A stretch of 64,000 nucleotides of DNA from Dioscorea cayenensis subsp. rotundata (taxonomy: Eukaryota > Streptophyta > Magnoliopsida > Dioscoreales > Dioscoreaceae), in contig NC_052489.1 of NCBI RefSeq assembly GCF_009730915.1, forward strand, positions 28,637,916 through 28,701,915, written 5' to 3'. Made by a program: the position numbers and the translations under genes. Positions 1 to 11,157 of this stretch are shown here, in pieces; the stretch's first letter is position 1; each line of letters starts with the position of its first letter. The notes beneath the pieces were generated by a model. It ran no database searches, was not told the DNA's origin, and worked only from the letters and a program-made list of their open reading frames with translations.

Positions 1-1016
1 TTAAATGGAAATGGTGGCTGTTGTCTCTCTGCATGTGTCTCTCTAAAGTGAGAATTAAGCAAATTATCATAAAACAATTCTTAGTTTTATAATTAAGTGT
101 GACTTTGATAACAAGTCAATGACTTAACCACAAGTCACAAATGTTGTTATATTTATTATTTTAGTTTGTAGATTTGGCAGTCTCTGATTGGAAGGTTAAG
201 TGGGGCCATGTATTGACAAATGGCATGTGAGAAGAGTCAGAGAGGAATAATGAGACATGAAACCATATACACATGAATTTCACCTACTCATAAACTGGTT
301 TAGAAGTGATCTTTTTATTGTGAAAATGTTTTAATAAAAAAGTAGCAAAAAAAATTCTAGTGCTCATCCAAAAAGTTAGATAGGATAATGTTAACAAATA
401 CATTATATATGATTCTTTCCATTTGAAGGTATAGTATAGATTCCAAGTATAAAGATTTTCAAATGAAAGCATATATAGCTCTAATCTTTATATATATATT
501 TATATTATAAAGATTTGGAAAGAAAAGATGGTGAGTTAATTTAACATTAATAAGTGTAAAGTTTTTGAGAAATGAGCCATGTTTTGTGAAGTCTCATCCC
601 TTTCATTCTTGAATTCATTCTTGAAAAACTAGAGACAAGTACTTGACATTGTCTTGAAAACAGTTGTTCACTATATTTTTGAAAGAATGTTATGCGAGGT
701 TGGTAATTAAAGATATAAAACAGGCATAGACAAGACGTGAAAATTAACCACTTTGAGCAGTTCCCATTTTACTGGAATTTTCATTTTCATATCTTGTTTG
801 TTTTTCCCTCTAGTTTTAAATATTATCATATTAAGATTAATGAGTACTCAACTACTTCTCTCTTCTTCCATGCATGCATGCATCCATCTTTACGTTGGTG
901 CACTTATATGTATATATATATATGTTAATCATATTGTAATAAGAAACTAATTAGGATATCTCATGATATATATATAGATTACTTTTGAGAGAGAAAGTGA
1001 AGAGTACTAATTTGGT

Positions 1017-1060
<44 letters not shown>

Positions 1061-4000
1061 GAACTTAACACAATGAAGCAAGGTTTTAGAAAGATGCAAT
1101 AGCTATATATCTTTTTTCTTTTATTTTGATAAACCTTGATAATAATTATTACAAGGGAGATCAAATATAAGATTTTGGATTAGGATACTAATGTTTAATG
1201 TTTTACTTTTCTTTATTGGTGGTTGCAAAACAAACTAATACTACCCATCTTTTCTCTCTTTGTCTCTCTCCATAGAATAAAGTGTGTGTGTGCGTGTATG
1301 TGTGTGTGTCAATCAATATATATATGTGGAGGAACATGTAATGTGAAAAAAGGAAGAGGTTCTCTGCAAAGAAAGCTTGGATTGGATACATGGAATCTGA
1401 ATGCATGAGACCTTTTATTTATTTATTTTTCTTTTTGATCATTCACCCTATCTTCTTTTTCCACTCTAACAATAAAAATATAATAATAGCATAAAAAGTT
1501 GCCTATAAAGTCACAAGATAAAATAAAGAAACCATAATAAAGTTCTTTAATGACAATATATTCCTGCAATTGCAAACAAACGTAAAAAGCAAATGCAAGA
1601 AATTTAAAAGTCTCGGGTTCAAATCTCATTGAATACAATGTAGATCTCTGGTTGTGGGTATGTGTTTCTATTTAAACTCCATGTGATTCTATAAGAACAC
1701 ACTCGTTAGATAATTAATTTTTGTTTCGTGCAAATGTCATGGTGTATATAACATTTATAAAAAAGAAAATCATAATCTTAGTCAATAGTAAACTTATTCT
1801 ATGATAAAATTTGGAGTAAATTATCTTCACCTGTCATCTAAAACTATAAATATTTTGAATTAATATTTTTAATTTATTACAATTTATATCATTTATCACA
1901 ATTTTGATCAACTAATTGGTTTTTCATAGGTTACATACATAATGTGATATAATCTCACAAACTACTCACATAAGGGAAAAATCATCGACTAGATTACAAA
2001 TTTTTCATCACGAGGAAACACTAATACTGATTTTTGCTATATATATATATATAGTTTAAATGATAAAATTCAAAATTATAGGCAGGTAGGTAGCTAAGTG
2101 ATCATGACTTGTTTATATGTTTTCAATTATCATAATGTTTTACTAAAATTAATAAAATATTTGTATCAGTGATAGTGATGTGGGTAAAATAATTATAACC
2201 AATTTTATTGACTCAAATAAAATATAGTGGTATATGCTGATTTTTTTTTTTCGTGGGGAGAAGTATAAGCATTTTTTATGAGAGATATACAGACAAATTT
2301 GGTTTTTTAGTAGCTTTGAAATATTCGCTAGTTGCTTTTTTAAAAGCAAGTCTAATTTTTATATATATATATATTTTTTTCCTTTTTTGGTAAGACAAAA
2401 CTATAATTTTTTAATTATAGCATCAAAATCAAACTTTATGTTTAATTTTATTGAATGATTTGAATAAGCTTTTGTTGAGAACCATAAGCCTAAAATTTAT
2501 TCTTTCCTTGATTGAGAAAGATAACCATATAAATAGCAACCGTTCAAATACTCTTTAGTGACTTGTGTTGTTGTTGTTGTTGTTGATTGTTCTTCTTCTT
2601 TTTTTTTTTAACATCACTTTCGTTAAGAATAGTATATCAATAATTAAACTTTTTCTTAAATTTTTTAGTATTATCTAAAACCCATATCTTATAATTATTT
2701 TATTTCTAGATTTTTTACTACATTATTTATATTTATAATCTTGATGTTTAAATGTAGTAAAATTGATTAAAAAGTTGCACAAACTTTTGATTATTATATA
2801 TAATTTTTAAAATACTGAAGAGTTAATTTGCACAAACAATTACACACAATTTTAATCATGGCTGTGCTAATTTTTTGTTTTCTTTATCATTCAATAATAA
2901 TAAAAAAAAGCCTTTTCATTCAATTAATCAACAAAATAGATAAAAAAAAAACATACCAAAAAAAAAAAGGAAAATTTTTTAGAGGCAATTGTTTATTAGC
3001 TATTTTTTTTTGCCTCAAATGAAAAGGTCACAAAGAAAGTATTCTTTCATTATCTTATCCAATATACAAAAACAACTTGGGATGCACACTGCCTTTCCTT
3101 CATGTGCAGCATGTCACAGGCCTAATGATACTTCCCACAGTCTTCATGTGCTGTAATACATTCTTCATCTTCCTTATCTTCAACTTCACATCATTGGTTA
3201 CAAACATGAGTTATCACAATTAATTAAGTTATCCATTAAGTCAAAGAGCCACCAGCAAACATCTGATGAAAAAGTCGACAAAAAAGAAAGAGAAATCCAG
3301 ACAATAATTAGCCGATGTTCTAAGGATTTGCGAGGATATCCTCTAATTCAATGCACAAAGTTCATTTAACTGAAGGAAGGTGATAAGAACTGTGATGCCA
3401 GAATGATCAAGTTCTACACCTGAATTGTTTTCTAGCAAAATCAAGTGACCTGGACAATGATAAGTGCGTAAATGAACACAGACGGAACACTAAAATGGTC
3501 ATAAAGATGGGAAAGAAACAACTTAACAGAGCAGTGACTTTGCGCTTCTTGAAATAATCACTCTGATTGAGCGTTCTCAGTTAAGAACATGTGAGTTCAT
3601 AATGGTGTGCTAGACATAGAATGATCACATTGAATCACTACATATGAAATGAGTGTAGTTTATAAGCAGGCACATCTGCAGAAAGTTAACAACGCATGTA
3701 TCTGTATGTATCTGTTTTCTGATATCATGAAAGATGGGAGTTCAAATGGAAACAATTGTGAAAGAGCAGTTGTTAGGATGCCTCAAAATGTACAATCCTG
3801 TGAGGAAGAGATAAATTCAACTTGCACTAAAGTATTCGCAGATATTTGGGAATACACATATTGCAGTAAAAGAATCATCAAACAACGTCAATGAAATTTT
3901 GGGCACCAAAGAACAATAAAATCTCACATTTCAAACCAGGGCTACTTATATAATAGAAATATGGTTGCCTGTGGTATTGGCTATTATAAGAACAAGACAC

Positions 4001-4864
4001 TATTTCATCAAGATTGCTTTCTGTCTCCGTAATGTTCACTACTATACCAACTCCTTTGGTTATGACTATTCAGCACAAATTCAAGAACAAATGCAACAAT
4101 CAAGTCTAGATATCAAGGTGTAATAATCAATCCTATAAAGAATAAAGAAAAAAGGAAAAAAAAAAAGAAAAGGAAAGGATGTTTGAAGGTTCCGACAGAC
4201 TCATTCAAGAAAAGTTTTTCTTCATCATCATTGCTGGAATGATCTATTCACAGGATTGCTATCAGTGCTGCTATCTTTAACAAGAAAATTTTAGGAACTT
4301 TTGCCTCCCTATTAAATCTACTCAATGAATTAGATCTGTTTGTAAGCAGAAACCAAGCAGGTTTATCACAGAACCCTTGTCTCTACCAATGATTTAGTTA
4401 GATATACAAACAAAAACACAAATTAGACTTAAACGGGAAAAAAAAAACCCTACTGTGTCTGAATTCCTCGATATAACATGACCTAAAGTAGATTTAATAA
4501 CAATAAAAAAACATGTATGTACAATTTCCTCCTTTCTAACACTGGGAATACATAGAAAACAAAGTCCGTTGCATCATATATAATCTACAATTCTTGACTA
4601 GGTTAATCACGTTGGCCTAAAGAAGGCTCTAGGGATTACAACAAATAGAGAAAAGCTCTTTCATAATATTGCCACCAGTGAAGCACTAACAAACAATGGA
4701 TGAAACTACACAAGTTGGACTAGACATTAAACAGCAAGAGGATCTACAGAAGTAGTTTACAAGGACAAGAGCTACTAATAATACATGGCAAAAACAAATA
4801 TGTATAACATGAGGCACATGATTGGACCTTTAACAACTTGGACATATGCAGGTCATTTAACTAG
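1..4864. other. Intergenic region, no gene recognised
   Basis: AT-rich DNA with many stop codons on both strands. The short open frames here are mostly low complexity or have no family resemblance. It holds a long TG microsatellite (1023-1057) and a tRNA-promoter B-box-like sequence near 1617-1630 (GGTTCAAATCTC), which may be a decayed SINE. The part from about 3050 to 4860 has more balanced composition and may include the 3' UTR of the TPR gene on the minus strand. No coding exon could be defended. Confidence 0.5.
1023..1057. repeat. (TG)n microsatellite
   Basis: About 17 uninterrupted TG units in intergenic DNA. A second, broken TG tract follows near 1282-1309. Confidence 0.95.
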
Positions 4865-7252
4865 CTAAGGATCATTTTCCAAGCTCTTTGAATGCAAATT
4901 AAAGCAGCTGCACTTATCTTTCAGAGCTTCACTCTCTGTTCCATATTCTATGAACTTGTACTCCTCCTGCTTAAAAGCAGACGGCACTTTGCCTTCGCTG
5001 TAGCAACGATTGCACAGGCTAAAACTGTTCTTGGTCTCCTTGAATCGTGATCCTATAATTGGATATCGGCATATTGAACACGTATGCCGGCCATGGCGCA
5101 CCCGATCCCCAGCTTCAAGTTTTGCCAATGTGGCTAATATGCCAAAGCCCCAATCTGGGTCATTAAACATCTCAAGAAACTCAGCATATGAGACAACTGA
5201 ATTATCAGTTTCTCCATGCAATTCATCACTGGTGCTATGAGAAGGGATATAAGCAGCTCTTAATAGCTTAAGATATGCAAGTGCATCACTTCTTCTTATC
5301 TGAGCCCCACCTTCATTGTTAGGCCTCCATAATAATGCATCAAAGGCCACTCTCTTCCGCCTGTCAGTAGGACCTGAACAAATGGGAGCAAGAATAGCAA
5401 AAAACATGCCTAAATCCACTCGTCCTGAGCCAGACACATCCAAGACAGAGAGGACCCTCTCATTGATCGCTTTCATTGCTCCCTGGAATGTCTCAGCTTT
5501 GAGAAACTTCAACATCCTCCGAAGAATCACTTCTAAGGCAGCCTTGCGAATCGATTTCTCAGGAATACCATTACCAGAATAAGATATAGGGACATCTGTC
5601 TCGCTCATTTCTTTCTTCAAGACATCTGCATCACAGCGACTCAATCTCGTGAGCCTTTGGAAAGCCCTGATCTCCAATGCATTTGCCAAATCTACCCTCA
5701 GAGTTGTCTTCCTTCCCACTCTCTTAAATTTGGATGGCTCAACAATAACAAACTCCTCCCCATCACCACCAGCCCCTTTTGTCACCTTCTTCTTTTTCTT
5801 CTGAAGCATCTTGAGATGAGCAATGGCATCATAGACCTCCACTCTTTTTGTCATTTTGAATGCCTCTTTCAGAGCTTTCTTTGCCTCCTCTGATTCCCTT
5901 GCGCCCAACAATGCAACAGCCTTGTTTAACTGTGCACGCCAATGGTTTGGCCGGACAGCCAAGACCCTAGTATACATCTCAGAAGCTCTTTGATACCGGC
6001 CAGCATCCATAAACAAGCCTCCGAGATTATACAAGGCATCAGCATGCCCTGGCTTCAAGTCGATAGCCTTCTGAAATTCCTGCACAGCTCTATCATCCTC
6101 CCCCATGGCATGCAACACCGATCCTAAATCACAATGTGCATCCGCATAGTCTGCTCTCAAAAAGATAGCTTCTTCCAGGGCCTTCTCAGCTGCCCGATAC
6201 TCACCAACACCAAAGAGGGCGCTTCCAAGAAGCTTCAAAGCCCGGAAGTGGCTCGGGAATAGAATGGCAGCCTCACGGTAATGCTCGCAAGCACCGAGAA
6301 CCATCCCTTCGCCTTCCATTGAAATTCCAAGATTGACATGGATTTGGGGAAGGAGATAAGCCCACTGGTTCCCGCTCGCCTCCGCAGCTTCTAATGCGAG
6401 CAAAAACTCCTCTTTCGCCTCTGGATACTTCCCGAGAGCGTAGAGAGCGTTGCCGGCTCGGAAATGGGGGCGGACGTCGGTGGGCTGGAGCTCGCACGCG
6501 CGTTTGAAGCTATTGAGAGACTCGCGGAAAAGCTGGTGCTCGTAGAGCCCACGGCCGATAGCCATATGCCCATCAAAGGCCTCCTCCCTAGCTCGCGCGC
6601 CGTCGGCGCGGGCGCGCAGAGCAGTGAGCTCGCGGACAAAAGTTGCATACTCCGGCGTGGAATCATCCCAGTGGATCCGTCGATCCGAGAGGTCCGTTCC
6701 ACCGATCTCCCGCGACCACCCGGCGTCGGAGTACGAATCGAAGTTGTTGTTATTGTTGTTATCGGTGCTGCTCTTGATTTGCTTCGACCGGAGGCGCTTG
6801 ATGAGGATCTCAAGGTCGTCGATGAGAGACCAAGTGGATTCGAAAGCGATGCCGTGGTTCGGCGTGGCCGCCCACGCAGCCGACGACTTCGGAGCCGGCG
6901 GCGGCAACGCCGCCACCTCCTCCTTCGACGGCAATTCTGAAGGCGAAGGTGAAGAAGGGAGGTTGAGGCCGAGGGCATCGAAGTCCCGATCAACGTCACC
7001 AGCGCCATCGTCGTAGGTCCGGAGGAGGCCGTCGAAGGACAGGCCACGGTCGTGCGGGAGGATGAAGTCGGAGTAGGTGCGAAATACCTCGTCAAGGATG
7101 GCGGAGATCTGTTCGTCGCTAAACTTCACGCGAGGATTCACGGCGATCACCAGCGCCGCCATCTCAGCCCGGTCGAGCCCACCATCACGGTTGACATCGA
7201 AGCGATCAAATATACGTCGCACCTTCTCCGCCCTCACCTCCCTCGAAGCCAT
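4865..7252 (-). CDS. Calcium-binding TPR protein (At1g05150-like)
   Basis: Intronless gene of 795 residues, close to the length of the Arabidopsis calcium-binding tetratricopeptide proteins At1g05150/At2g32450. A canonical EF-hand loop lies at residues 19-30 (D-x-N-x-D-G-x-L-D-x-x-E). A poly-Asn patch is at about 165-170. Six or so TPR units run from about 230 to 470. A second, weaker EF-like loop (DVSGSGRVD) is at about 605-613. A C-terminal Cys-x2-Cys...Cys-x2-Cys knot (C725, C728, C747, C750) resembles a ZZ-type zinc finger. The role is inferred to be a Ca2+-responsive protein-interaction scaffold; no enzyme motif is visible. The start chosen is the ATG at 7252, because the EF-hand begins just after it. 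The frame stays open upstream to an ATG at 7423, but that stretch is low-complexity and partly telomere-like repeat, so it is probably 5' UTR. Confidence 0.9.
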   Translation of the reverse strand: MASREVRAEKVRRIFDRFDVNRDGGLDRAEMAALVIAVNPRVKFSDEQISAILDEVFRTYSDFILPHDRGLSFDGLLRTYDDGAGDVDRDFDALGLNLPSSPSPSELPSKEEVAALPPPAPKSSAAWAATPNHGIAFESTWSLIDDLEILIKRLRSKQIKSSTDNNNNNNFDSYSDAGWSREIGGTDLSDRRIHWDDSTPEYATFVRELTALRARADGARAREEAFDGHMAIGRGLYEHQLFRESLNSFKRACELQPTDVRPHFRAGNALYALGKYPEAKEEFLLALEAAEASGNQWAYLLPQIHVNLGISMEGEGMVLGACEHYREAAILFPSHFRALKLLGSALFGVGEYRAAEKALEEAIFLRADYADAHCDLGSVLHAMGEDDRAVQEFQKAIDLKPGHADALYNLGGLFMDAGRYQRASEMYTRVLAVRPNHWRAQLNKAVALLGARESEEAKKALKEAFKMTKRVEVYDAIAHLKMLQKKKKKVTKGAGGDGEEFVIVEPSKFKRVGRKTTLRVDLANALEIRAFQRLTRLSRCDADVLKKEMSETDVPISYSGNGIPEKSIRKAALEVILRRMLKFLKAETFQGAMKAINERVLSVLDVSGSGRVDLGMFFAILAPICSGPTDRRKRVAFDALLWRPNNEGGAQIRRSDALAYLKLLRAAYIPSHSTSDELHGETDNSVVSYAEFLEMFNDPDWGFGILATLAKLEAGDRVRHGRHTCSICRYPIIGSRFKETKNSFSLCNRCYSEGKVPSAFKQEEYKFIEYGTESEALKDKCSCFNLHSKSLENDP

Positions 7253-7283
7253 TGCCGCCGCCGAGAGCTTCTCCGACGACGTC

Positions 7284-7306
7284 CCAACCCTAACCCTAAC
7301 CCTACC
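7284..7306 (-). promoter_or_regulatory. Telomere-like repeats (telo-box) in presumed 5' UTR
   Basis: Three consecutive TTAGGG-type units, read on the minus strand, lie 30-50 bases upstream of the TPR protein start. Telo-boxes (AAACCCTAA) are known in 5' regions of plant housekeeping genes. Here the repeat unit is six bases, not the seven-base Arabidopsis telomere unit. Confidence 0.6.
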
Positions 7307-8580
7307 CGATCTCCGTAGGATATCTCTTGCGATCGAGAGAGGAAGAGGAGGGAAGGAGTGGTATGGAGACCCAAAATTCGGACCGCATGGGCCTGCTAAG
7401 CTATCATTTCTCAAGGGGCCCACAATGGATGTGTTGGTAACTTTTGTATTCGTGGGTGAGATTTGTGGGTTACATTTAATGGTTTTGTTAATGTTTTGTT
7501 GTAATTAAGAGAGGGATTTGGGTTGGATCAGCTGTTTCATTCTGAACAGGGAAAATTGGGAGCGATTGAGTGGCACGTTTTCCATTGGATGAATGATGGG
7601 CCCCAGCCTTTGAAGCTGTTTGAGGATGGACAGCTAAATGATTGTAGTGCCAGAGAGGAAATGTGCTGGCTCTTGGATGATATGAGGGTTTTAGATGTGA
7701 AAAGAGAACCTAATAAAGGTCGGTACGGTGAGTAAGAGGGTCAGGGGAATGGAGGGTGGTCCTTTTTCTAGGGTTAGTTTTCGCGTGCGTTAATCTGTTG
7801 CTTTTAAAGGCAGGGCCTTTTGGTTCAGGCTGGGCCGGAGCCAATTGATTACCGCCAATTTGGGGTGGTGGGCCCCGTAGGGTACGATGAGAGGGAGGGA
7901 TAGTAAGAATGAGGATGAAATGGGTCCGGTTTGACTGGTGATTAGGGTTCAGTCCAATTTGATCTCATTTATGAGCGCTTTTGTTATATATATATATAAT
8001 GAGTAATTGTTTACATTAGACTATGATAATCATGAAGTATTCTACAGTATCACACAATATTCATGAACATATAATCTAATAACTGTGATTAAATATTCCT
8101 TAAAAACAGTAATCTAAAGACATATAGATTATCTATTCTCATAAACTTATTACCATAAAGATTCTTAAGTTGCTAGCGCGCTTTTAGTGCAGAGAGTGGT
8201 TATCCACTAACAAGAAGGCAGTCAATAATAATAGGTGCTTTATTTGCTAATCATTGGTTTGTTTATAAATAAACAAAGTCAAAAGTTTGTCACATTCTCC
8301 ACATAAAAACTTAATAATAACGCCCTTGTTTGGTATGGTGATAATTAATAAACAACATAAAAGCTGGATGTTAGTGGGATGGATGCAAACTTCATTGCTT
8401 GGAGAGGGGAACACGATTAATGATGAAGTACCAGTTGTTTGTCCATTTAAATGTAGTTGAGAAAGGAAAGGCCAACAAATTACATCCACTGTTCAAGTCT
8501 TCATATATTGCATTCTATATCACCAAATTTATGCGGACAGACGTTGTTATTGATTCCAAACATTCCCATTTTCATGGGTG
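7307..8580. other. Intergenic: promoter of TPR gene and 3' flank of SelK-like gene
   Basis: The first few hundred bases should be the upstream region of the minus-strand TPR gene. The rest is the downstream flank of the SelK-like gene, whose stop codon is at 8581-8583. A short TA run is at about 7984-8000. No other gene seen. Confidence 0.5.
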
Positions 8581-10671
8581 TTAACCACCACAGCAGGAGC
8601 CACAGGCAGGAAGTGAATCTGTAAGCAAGGATTAGGGAGATGATGAGTAAATGATTATAAATATGAAAATATGTACAATGTGATAGTTGCCGGATGTATA
8701 ACTTGAATGGATTACTTACTGTGGTCATTTGAGCGCATATCAGACATGAAGCGAGGGGCACGGGGTCCTCTTCCAGGGCCGCCACCTCCACCAGGACCAC
8801 CACCACCACCACCACCATATCTCTTTGTGGCACCGGTGCCTTTCTTGTACTCATCTGATTTGTCCAACTGAAAAGGGCAGTTTATAGATAGTATCAAGTA
8901 GATGTTTAAAGAAGGTTATGTAGATTCCTTAAATGAGATATAGTTATGCATACGGAGAACATTGTGATGAAAAACACCCCAATGAGGTTCACTATAGCCC
9001 AGAAAAAATCACTGATTATGCTCAATCTCCAGATTGTCCTCTTTGGTTTCATAACACCTGTGGTAGGATGCAAACAATACAAACGGTAATTTAATTAGCC
9101 ACAACGAATAGGCTTCCATTAACTCCAATACAAAGTGTGTGCACGAGCCTCTGTGTGTGTGTGTGCGCGAACGGGCGTGTGGGTGTGGCGTGTGCCCATC
9201 GCATGTATGACTAGTATAGATTTAAGCCTTTGAACAAACATGAACAGTATCGGTTTTGTTTATAAATTCATTTGAAATAATCAAAACCAGTAAAATTGAA
9301 GCACCACACTTTCAGTCACAATGAGGAAACACCTTACCAAATTCGTTGATGATAGAACATGATAAAAAATGACTACTTTGTCACTCAAAAATTTCACAGA
9401 CAAAAACTTATGCACGGGCATTTCTTTAAGGGGGAAAAAATTCACCAACACACCCTCACATTCACCTTAAATAAAAAAAGCAGCAAAATAATAGATTGCT
9501 ACTAGATCAATCACCAAAAATTTCATGTAATTCTTATGGAAAAAACTTAGTTTGATTATTTATAACTTGGAGTTTGATGGATTCCAGCCGCCACAAACTC
9601 ATTTCTCAATTGCAAACCTCTCAATATTTCAATGAATCATTTCTTTTCAATATGGAACAAAGTCCTACAACATTATATGCACAATTGGGTATGCAAAAAC
9701 ACAGCCAGAGACAGAGAAATCGGTAAAGACATGAAGAATATTACAAAGCTAAAAAAATATAAGGTGAGTTTAATAGAATTATCATATCTCAACATCAATA
9801 AAATAGTGATAAAGAATAGTTTATCCCAAAGTATGTTTAGCAATCTCGACCCAATTAACTCATGAATTCATTGCAATTCATTCACCAAGAAACATAAAGC
9901 AAACAGTTCTAGGACATCAACAAGAGACGAATCTCCATGAGCAGTTGAAAAAAATATCCAATAACAAGTTCAAAACATAGATGTTCAAATAAATTCCTTA
10001 TGTTCAACATAAATGTGCATGCATACAAATGACCCCAGTTTTCAGGCAAATATTCCAATAAAATTGCAGATTTCAATGCTTTTAATTAAATTCAAAAAAT
10101 AAAAAATAAAAACAAAAATCAGTCCTCCCAGGACCCAATCTGAAATTGCCCTAAATCATCACGACCAGACGACTAAGAGTAGGAATGAAAATTCAACCAA
10201 TAAAATAACAACTTCGGATGAGAAACAACAATTCCTAATATTCAAATCAAGGATAAATAACAACAATTTAAGAAGGTAACAACAATCCCTAACATTCACA
10301 CAAAACCTAAATCTCAGGGCTAAAATCTAAATCACGGATTTCGATACATATAATTAAACCAAGAAATAATTAGTCCATCTATGATCCAATCTGAAATTGC
10401 TCTAAATTATCACAGACCAGAGAACTAGCAATAGGAAAACCAAATTCAACAAACAAAACAACAATCATAGAACCCTAATTTTTAATAATAATCCTGATCC
10501 TCCACAGAAACAACAATTAAGGTATAAAGGAAAGGCATTCTCGTCCCCAATTAGATCTACTAAACAAGAACCCTACCAAAATCTATTGAATTCTCGATTT
10601 GATCTATAATAAAAACCAGAAAACCTATAGAAAAAGAAATCAAAGCAATTACCGTTCTCGACGTATGCCAT
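8581..10671 (-). CDS. Selenoprotein K-like small ER membrane protein (SelK_SelG family)
   Basis: Four exons join in frame to 102 residues: 10653-10671, 8954-9057, 8720-8867 and 8581-8618. All introns are GT-AG. The protein starts MAYVENG. It has one membrane span at about residues 19-40, then a charged stretch (DKSDEYKKG) and a glycine-rich tail (about 59-73). It ends in a Cys cluster, PACGSCCGG. This is the layout of plant homologues of animal selenoprotein K/G (Pfam SelK_SelG), in which Cys replaces selenocysteine. Animal SelK sits in the ER membrane and takes part in ER-associated degradation and protein palmitoylation; the plant role is inferred. The upstream region carries two ER-stress elements, which fits an ER-quality-control gene. 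Intron 1 is 1.6 kb and contains no other feature apart from a short GT-rich tract in intron 2 nearby. Confidence 0.88.
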
Positions 10672-10736
10672 GGCTAGGGTTCCTTCGAGCGCCTCGGAGT
10701 CTTCTCTCTGAGAAGAAGAAGAAGACGCTTGACGCC

Positions 10737-10744
10737 CTTTTATA
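10737..10744 (-). promoter_or_regulatory. TATA box of SelK-like gene
   Basis: TATAAAAG on the minus strand, about 66 bases upstream of the ATG at 10671, which puts the start of transcription near 10710. A heat-shock-type motif (TTCGAGAAG, about 10753-10761) and a G-box (CACGTG, about 10767) lie just upstream. Confidence 0.6.
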
Positions 10745-10812
10745 GACGATGACTTCGAGAAGCTCCACGTGTATTTTTCACACTTAACGAGAAGCCTACC
10801 TCACCAATCTGA

Positions 10813-10831
10813 CGTGGCAAGTTCTTATTGG
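10813..10831 (-). promoter_or_regulatory. ER-stress element (ERSE), proximal copy
   Basis: On the gene's strand this reads CCAAT, nine bases, CCACG, an exact ERSE spacing. It overlaps a UPRE-like TGACGTGG at 10810-10817 on the plus strand. In plants ERSE is bound by the bZIP28 / NF-Y complex during the unfolded protein response. Confidence 0.75.
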
Positions 10832-10855
10832 TCATACGTCAGCATAAAGAACTTC

Positions 10856-10874
10856 CGTGGCAGAGCCTTATTGG
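10856..10874 (-). promoter_or_regulatory. ER-stress element (ERSE), distal copy
   Basis: Second exact CCAAT-N9-CCACG on the minus strand, 43 bases upstream of the first and in the same orientation. Two perfect copies so close to the TATA box make chance unlikely. Confidence 0.75.
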
Positions 10875-10950
10875 TTGTTATCAGCTTTATATGACATTTA
10901 AATGAGATTTTTTTTTTAAATTACCGTACATATCCTTATAATCGTGTTAT

Positions 10951-11157
10951 GACCTTTTAATCATTCTAATATTTTTAATTATAATTAAGTTATCAAATTT
11001 AGTCGAATTGGATCATTCTAATCTACAGTAATATTTTTAAATATAATTAAATCTTTATAATTTATACTTGCCCATCTACACAGCGGACTAAAATGACCTA
11101 ATTCAACTAAATATAATAACTTAATTGTACCTAAAAATATTATAAGGACTAAAAGAA
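10951..11157. mobile_element. Hairpin (inverted-repeat) MITE-like element
   Basis: Two arms of about 70 bases, 10951-11021 and 11087-11155, are diverged reverse complements. Shared blocks include ACCT..AATCA, AATATTTTTA, AATTAAGTTAT and TTTAGT-GAATT. The short spacer would let the RNA fold back. No clean target duplication was identified, so the superfamily is unknown. Confidence 0.55.

Noticed and set aside
1810-2100. Possible MITE with ends resembling CACCTGTCATCTAAAACTA
   Set aside because: The inverted similarity is weak and AT-driven; no target duplication.
3649-3894. 81-residue plus-strand frame
   Set aside because: No motif, no promoter or splice support.
6391-7508. Several long frames on both strands over the TPR gene 5' end
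   Set aside because: GC-rich coding sequence leaves alternate frames open; their products are Arg/Ser/Pro-rich without domain features, while the minus-strand frame has EF-hand and TPR motifs.
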